From positions 1-9,228 of the forward strand of contig CAZVYS010000030.1 in assembly GCA_964630755.1 (NCBI GenBank): a DNA stretch of 9,228 bases. Reading direction: 5' to 3'. The notes under the pieces were generated by a model. It worked only from the letters and a program-made list of their open reading frames with translations. It had not been told where the DNA came from and did no database searches. This stretch comes from CAZVYS01 sp964630755 (lineage in GTDB: Bacteria > Patescibacteriota > Microgenomatia > UBA1400 > CG1-02-47-37). Of this stretch, positions 5,955-9,228 are shown in pieces. Positions within the stretch are counted from its first letter, which is position 1. Each line of letters begins with the position of its first letter. Position numbers and translations under genes: made by a program.

Positions 5955-8441
5955 TTAATTTCCCGCATGAACAGAGTTTGCCACCAAAGTAGCATCAGCT
6001 ATTTCTCCATTTTCTTCTGCTTGTTGCAAAGCTAAAATATAATCAGTCAATGTTTCACTCCCGTCAAGTCTAAACTTTCCTTGCTCTATTTGTGTAGTCA
6101 ACCATTTAAAATAACCCCTGTCAGCTTCTATTATGCTTTCAAAAGTTTTAACATCTAGATCAGTTTCTTTTGCAATAGTGCAAGGAGAAGAAATAATATC
6201 ACAGGCATTAAAATCATTCCCGCTTGAATTACCAAAAGGAATTTGTATCTCAATTTCTTCATTAACTAAACTCTGCAAAAACTTCGCAAGCCTCTCAGGC
6301 CCAGCTTGAGACAAAGGACTATAATAATCATCACTTCCTTTCTCATGTAATTTATCTCGAAACCAACCTACTGGATGTAAATTGCCATCACCATCTTGTT
6401 CAGCCACTCTGACTAAAAATTCTCCATTTGGAGCCTCTTCATTTAATACCAACAAGGCAATACCTGGCTGATCAATATCATTAAAATGCATCTCCACTGA
6501 ACCTACTACTACCCCATTTGTTACTAATGTAAAGGCATCCATAATGCCATATTTGCTATTTTCAACACGATTTACAAATGAAAACGACTCCATTTCAGTA
6601 AATATTTCAGTTTTCTGCTGTTCAAAGGTGTCAGCCGTGTCATTTCTTGATTCATATTGTGATTTAACTGTCGCTATTGATGCCACTTCCCCAGATACCA
6701 CTTCTGCCTGACTCTCCTCTTCAACCTCAGCTACTTCTTCTTCCGCTTCCCCCACATCAAACGAAGTATTTAGTTCAATTCTTTCGTTAACTTGATTTCC
6801 TTCTCTATCAACTCCAGAAACAATCCACCCATCCGTAGTTTTAGTTACTCTTAAATTAGCATCAAAAACAATCTGTTCAGCATCTAGTAATTCCACTCCA
6901 CCAGCTACACCCTTTACCCCTTGAACAAAAGGGACTAGCACTACTGTGTATCTCTCAAATTTACCGTCAGGTGTTCCCTCCTCTTGAACCACTCCAGCAA
7001 AACAACTCACCCCTTCAGGCAAATTATGATGAGTTACAATCGCTTGCCAGGCCATATCACTTCTCGGATCTACTAAACCCGCTCTTCCATCTTGAGCATA
7101 TAAATAAATGTCAGGATTCAATTCATCTGGTCTATCAATATCCGCAGCTCCTGGATTCATTTCTAAAGTTGAATTAACCACGCATGTTCTAAGTCCATTT
7201 TCATCCAATCCTTCAAAGCTAATAGTATCTCCATTCATCACTATTGGCTTAATATTCATAGCCTTAGCTGCTGCTTCTACTTCTGGACTCATATGAACAG
7301 CTTCAGGTGTATCAACAAACGGACTTTTTCCAAAAAATTCAAGACGTGACTTAACATCAACTCCAGGCACTTTCCAATCAGCCTGTGGCGTTACTTGTAT
7401 TTCTTGCTCTTCAATTACCTTATCTAATAACTCACTGGCATTATCTGGATCAACGCCTACTTGATCACCATTTTGGTTTTCAAAAACAAACTCATGGCCA
7501 TCATTGCTGTGGACAACTTTAAGTTCAATTGTCTCTCCTGTTGCTACAATTTCTCCTGTCGCCCCATTAACATCTACCACATTCAAGTCAGCCCTAGTAA
7601 CTCCATTTTGATTCTGAAACTCGACGTTTTCCGCATCCACAACCATAATTTGAGCAAAAGAATCAGCCACACTATCTTCACTATAAATCTCATCAAATAC
7701 AATTCCAAAGAATTCGTGACCATCATCTTTTGTATGCAACCTTACTATACCCTCAGCCTCTCCATCTCCTCCTTCTCCCCACGTTACTACACCATCAACT
7801 TGTAAACCTTGCCCATAACAATCCATCTGATCCTGTAATTCACTCTGATCAACTGATTGACCTGGCTCAAACAAATCACTGTCCACCATTATCGATCCGC
7901 TTAACTTACTCATCGCACTACTTACACCTTCTAGAGTAGAATTGAAAACCTGACAAAATCCTCCAGCTACCTCAACTGCCTCGTCAGCTGAGACTTGATC
8001 ATCAATATCATCTGCGTCAATCACTACCGGCACACTAACATCATCTATTGAATCTCCATCTTGATTATTTTCTCCATTTCCTTTCGTACCTTCCCCAAGC
8101 ATTCCATTCTTTTTAGCCTCAACCGCTAAAGCTACGGCTCCAGCGGCTAAACCTCCAATGACTAATCCTTTTACTACATTTAGTACAAATTGCTTGTTTA
8201 ATACTTTTTTACCTTCTGAATTCTTAACAATTGGAGATAAATTTCCTTGTAAATATTCTTTTGCAGCTTTAGGGTCTTCTTTTATAGCCTCAACAACAAC
8301 TCTAGGACCCCACATAAATGAATCTTTCCACGCGGACCACCAATCTTNNNNNNNNNNATCACCTAAATATTCCTCTTTATTCAGAGGAATATCAACATTA
8401 TCATTCCCACCAATATCTACTTCTGGCATTGCTCCTGCCAT
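5955..8441 (-). CDS. Large acidic single-pass membrane protein, unknown function, contains assembly gap
   Basis: From ATG 8441 the protein has about 828 residues, of which residues 29-32 fall in a run of Ns. Features: a short N-terminus without a signal peptide; a Trp-rich patch DWWSAWKDSFMW (33-44); a hydrophobic helix with GLVIGGLAAGAVALAV (about 85-107); then a long acidic, probably extracytoplasmic part. Within this, DGHEF occurs twice (240-244 and 314-318), each in a beta-like context, and a Glu-rich linker (565-584) precedes a C-terminal domain of about 240 residues. Cysteines are few (163, 208, 420, 480, 747, 754). I recognise no family. ATG 8441 has AGGAG 11 nt upstream; GTG 8474 and ATG 8429 are alternatives, and the true start depends on a G7 run just upstream. 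The gap may hide a frame change or more than 10 bases. Its neighbours suggest a cell-surface role. Confidence 0.75.
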   Translation of the reverse strand: MAGAMPEVDIGGNDNVDIPLNKEEYLGDXXXXDWWSAWKDSFMWGPRVVVEAIKEDPKAAKEYLQGNLSPIVKNSEGKKVLNKQFVLNVVKGLVIGGLAAGAVALAVEAKKNGMLGEGTKGNGENNQDGDSIDDVSVPVVIDADDIDDQVSADEAVEVAGGFCQVFNSTLEGVSSAMSKLSGSIMVDSDLFEPGQSVDQSELQDQMDCYGQGLQVDGVVTWGEGGDGEAEGIVRLHTKDDGHEFFGIVFDEIYSEDSVADSFAQIMVVDAENVEFQNQNGVTRADLNVVDVNGATGEIVATGETIELKVVHSNDGHEFVFENQNGDQVGVDPDNASELLDKVIEEQEIQVTPQADWKVPGVDVKSRLEFFGKSPFVDTPEAVHMSPEVEAAAKAMNIKPIVMNGDTISFEGLDENGLRTCVVNSTLEMNPGAADIDRPDELNPDIYLYAQDGRAGLVDPRSDMAWQAIVTHHNLPEGVSCFAGVVQEEGTPDGKFERYTVVLVPFVQGVKGVAGGVELLDAEQIVFDANLRVTKTTDGWIVSGVDREGNQVNERIELNTSFDVGEAEEEVAEVEEESQAEVVSGEVASIATVKSQYESRNDTADTFEQQKTEIFTEMESFSFVNRVENSKYGIMDAFTLVTNGVVVGSVEMHFNDIDQPGIALLVLNEEAPNGEFLVRVAEQDGDGNLHPVGWFRDKLHEKGSDDYYSPLSQAGPERLAKFLQSLVNEEIEIQIPFGNSSGNDFNACDIISSPCTIAKETDLDVKTFESIIEADRGYFKWLTTQIEQGKFRLDGSETLTDYILALQQAEENGEIADATLVANSVHAGN
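8348..8357. other. Assembly gap (10 Ns)
   Basis: Ten consecutive Ns lie inside the N-terminal part of the large acidic protein. A run of exactly 10 is often a placeholder rather than a measured length. The coding frame happens to be open in the same phase on both sides if the length is taken literally. The four residues spanning it are unknown. Confidence 0.98.
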
Positions 8442-8473
8442 ATGTTCTTTTGCTCCTAAAGTAGCTACAACCA

Positions 8474-8480
8474 CCCCCCC
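8474..8480 (-). repeat. G7 homopolymer just upstream of the large acidic protein
   Basis: Seven consecutive Cs on the plus strand (Gs on the coding strand) directly precede the alternative GTG start at 8474. With one extra G, an upstream GTG at 8491 followed by AAG AAA would join the frame and give an N-terminus MKKVGGVVVATLGA. Homopolymers of this kind are prone to polymerase slippage and to sequencing error, so the annotated N-terminus should be treated as uncertain. Confidence 0.7.
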
Positions 8481-8554
8481 ACTTTCTTCACGGCTATAAC
8501 CTATAGTAACTTATTATTAATATGACCTCAATGAGTATTTGATATGTAAATATT

Positions 8555-8583
8555 ATTTTACAAATAATCCTATATTTCGTCAA
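8555..8583 (-). promoter_or_regulatory. Sigma70-type promoter upstream of the large acidic protein
   Basis: On the minus strand TTGACG (8578-8583, 5 of 6) is followed by 17 bases and TAAAAT (8555-8560, 5 of 6). Transcription would start near 8548, leaving a leader of roughly 75-110 nt depending on the start codon. The -35 box lies 6 bases after the stop of the O-antigen ligase-like gene, so it separates the two transcription units. A weaker TTGAGG-17-TACTAT pair lies downstream at 8503-8531. Confidence 0.7.
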
Positions 8584-8589
8584 CCAGGC

Positions 8590-9228
8590 TTAATTTACCA
8601 TCCCCAAAAGTAAAAACCAAATCCAAAGTATTGTTGGACTGTAAAAACTGGCAAAAAACAGCATATTAATCGTGTAAACTATAAACGCCACTCGATACCC
8701 TAATCCCTCTCTTCCTCGAGAATTCCATATTTTTCGTATCACTTTAAATAACCAATAAGCAAACACTAAACTTAACAACCCCACCGCACTGATCATCTCA
8801 AACACCAAGCTATGAGTGTTATAAGCAAAATCCCCTCTTCCCCAAAGATGATACTTAGCATTTTCTGAAATCAATCCAAAGTTTCTTAAACCAACTCCAA
8901 AAGGATAATCTTTTAAACCAACTAAAGTTTGTAAATAATAATCTCTAACCAATAAAGTACTCTTGGTCATTGCCATCCAAAAAAACATACACACTAATCC
9001 TATTCCTATCCATTTAAATACTTTTTCTTTTATAAACTGATTTTTTGAAGCTAAATACCCTACTCCAACCATCAAACCTACCAAAGCCGCTCTCGACTGA
9101 GAAATTATTACAAAATAACCCCCTAGACTCAACAACATCCAAAGAAAAACACTTCTGGGTTTTTTAATCAACTTAACCAATAAAATTCCCAACACCCCAC
9201 TCCAATAATCTCCTAGCATTAAATGATT
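8590..9228 (-). CDS. O-antigen ligase/polymerase-like membrane protein (WaaL/Wzy type), N-terminus outside window
   Basis: The reading frame is open to the window edge (three more residues, NHL, precede an internal Met at 9219), so 212 C-terminal residues are seen; the family is usually about 400 or more. Several hydrophobic helices are evident. Family-type motifs, numbered from that Met, are QSRAALVG (41-48), YPFGVGLRNFG (105-115) and YNTHSLVFEM (133-142), followed by two or three more membrane segments. This matches the O-antigen ligase domain, whose members join or polymerise polysaccharide on the outer face of the cytoplasmic membrane. The NHLMLGDY at the edge fits the conserved Asn-His/Gly segment before a membrane helix. 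In a Patescibacterium it could act in surface glycan or glycoprotein assembly. Ligase versus polymerase cannot be decided. A new promoter starts right after its stop. Confidence 0.8.
   Translation of the reverse strand, partial: NHLMLGDYWSGVLGILLVKLIKKPRSVFLWMLLSLGGYFVIISQSRAALVGLMVGVGYLASKNQFIKEKVFKWIGIGLVCMFFWMAMTKSTLLVRDYYLQTLVGLKDYPFGVGLRNFGLISENAKYHLWGRGDFAYNTHSLVFEMISAVGLLSLVFAYWLFKVIRKIWNSRGREGLGYRVAFIVYTINMLFFASFYSPTILWIWFLLLGMVN

Noticed and set aside
7461..8499. Plus-strand open frames across the acidic protein, including one through the N gap
   Set aside because: They are shadows of an Asp/Glu-rich gene, with no family-like sequence or start signals.
8494..8506. Small inverted repeat CTATA-ACC-TATAG in the leader of the acidic protein
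   Set aside because: Five A/T-rich base pairs are too weak to support a regulatory hairpin and are expected by chance.
8503..8531. Second promoter TTGAGG-17-TACTAT before the acidic protein
   Set aside because: Both boxes match only 4 of 6 in very AT-rich DNA, and a better promoter lies just upstream.
1..9228. Alternative genetic code (UGA as Gly)
   Set aside because: TGA ends the antitoxin and the 208-aa gene in ATGA overlaps with recognisable or well-placed starts, and no conserved gene has in-frame TGA.

Overview
The window is AT-rich, tightly packed bacterial DNA in which every supported gene lies on the minus strand. Gene order in the direction of transcription therefore runs from base 9228 down to base 1. 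Gene content and style point to a Patescibacteria (CPR) genome, most likely a Microgenomates-type lineage: short intergenic gaps, 1-25 nt overlaps, a compact bacterial ProRS, and a Cys-rich surface protein whose domains I remember from such genomes. That placement is inference. TGA is used as a true stop in two ATGA overlaps, so the UGA=Gly code of Absconditabacteria/Gracilibacteria does not apply.

Region A (9228 to about 3805) concerns the cell envelope. It starts with the C-terminal half of an O-antigen ligase/polymerase-like membrane protein. A good sigma70-type promoter follows, then a large acidic single-pass protein interrupted by a 10-N assembly gap. Two translationally coupled genes come next: a membrane-anchored protein with a possible OB-like extracytoplasmic part, and a 487-residue secreted protein with 14 cysteines in its first 104 residues, a Glu/Gly linker and a conserved-looking C-terminal domain. 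The last three have no named function; together they look like a surface-protein set.

Region B (3803 to 3242) is a complete type II toxin-antitoxin operon, with a Phd/YefM-type antitoxin and a RelE/ParE-type toxin. Its control region is unusually readable: a TTGACA-17-TACAAT promoter whose -10 box sits inside a perfect 19-bp palindrome, TGTACAATTGAATTGTACA. The two TGTACA cores match the core motif known from yefM-yoeB operators.

Region C (3193 to 1) concerns translation: proS, a MYG1/DHH-like predicted phosphoesterase coupled to it by a TAATG overlap, rpsU (bS21), and yqeY, which overlaps rpsU by 25 nt and is cut by the window edge. No terminator is visible between the toxin gene and proS, so the toxin-antitoxin promoter could read into this housekeeping block.

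No tRNA, rRNA, CRISPR array, insertion sequence or riboswitch was recognised. No gene-free stretch exceeds about 120 bases.
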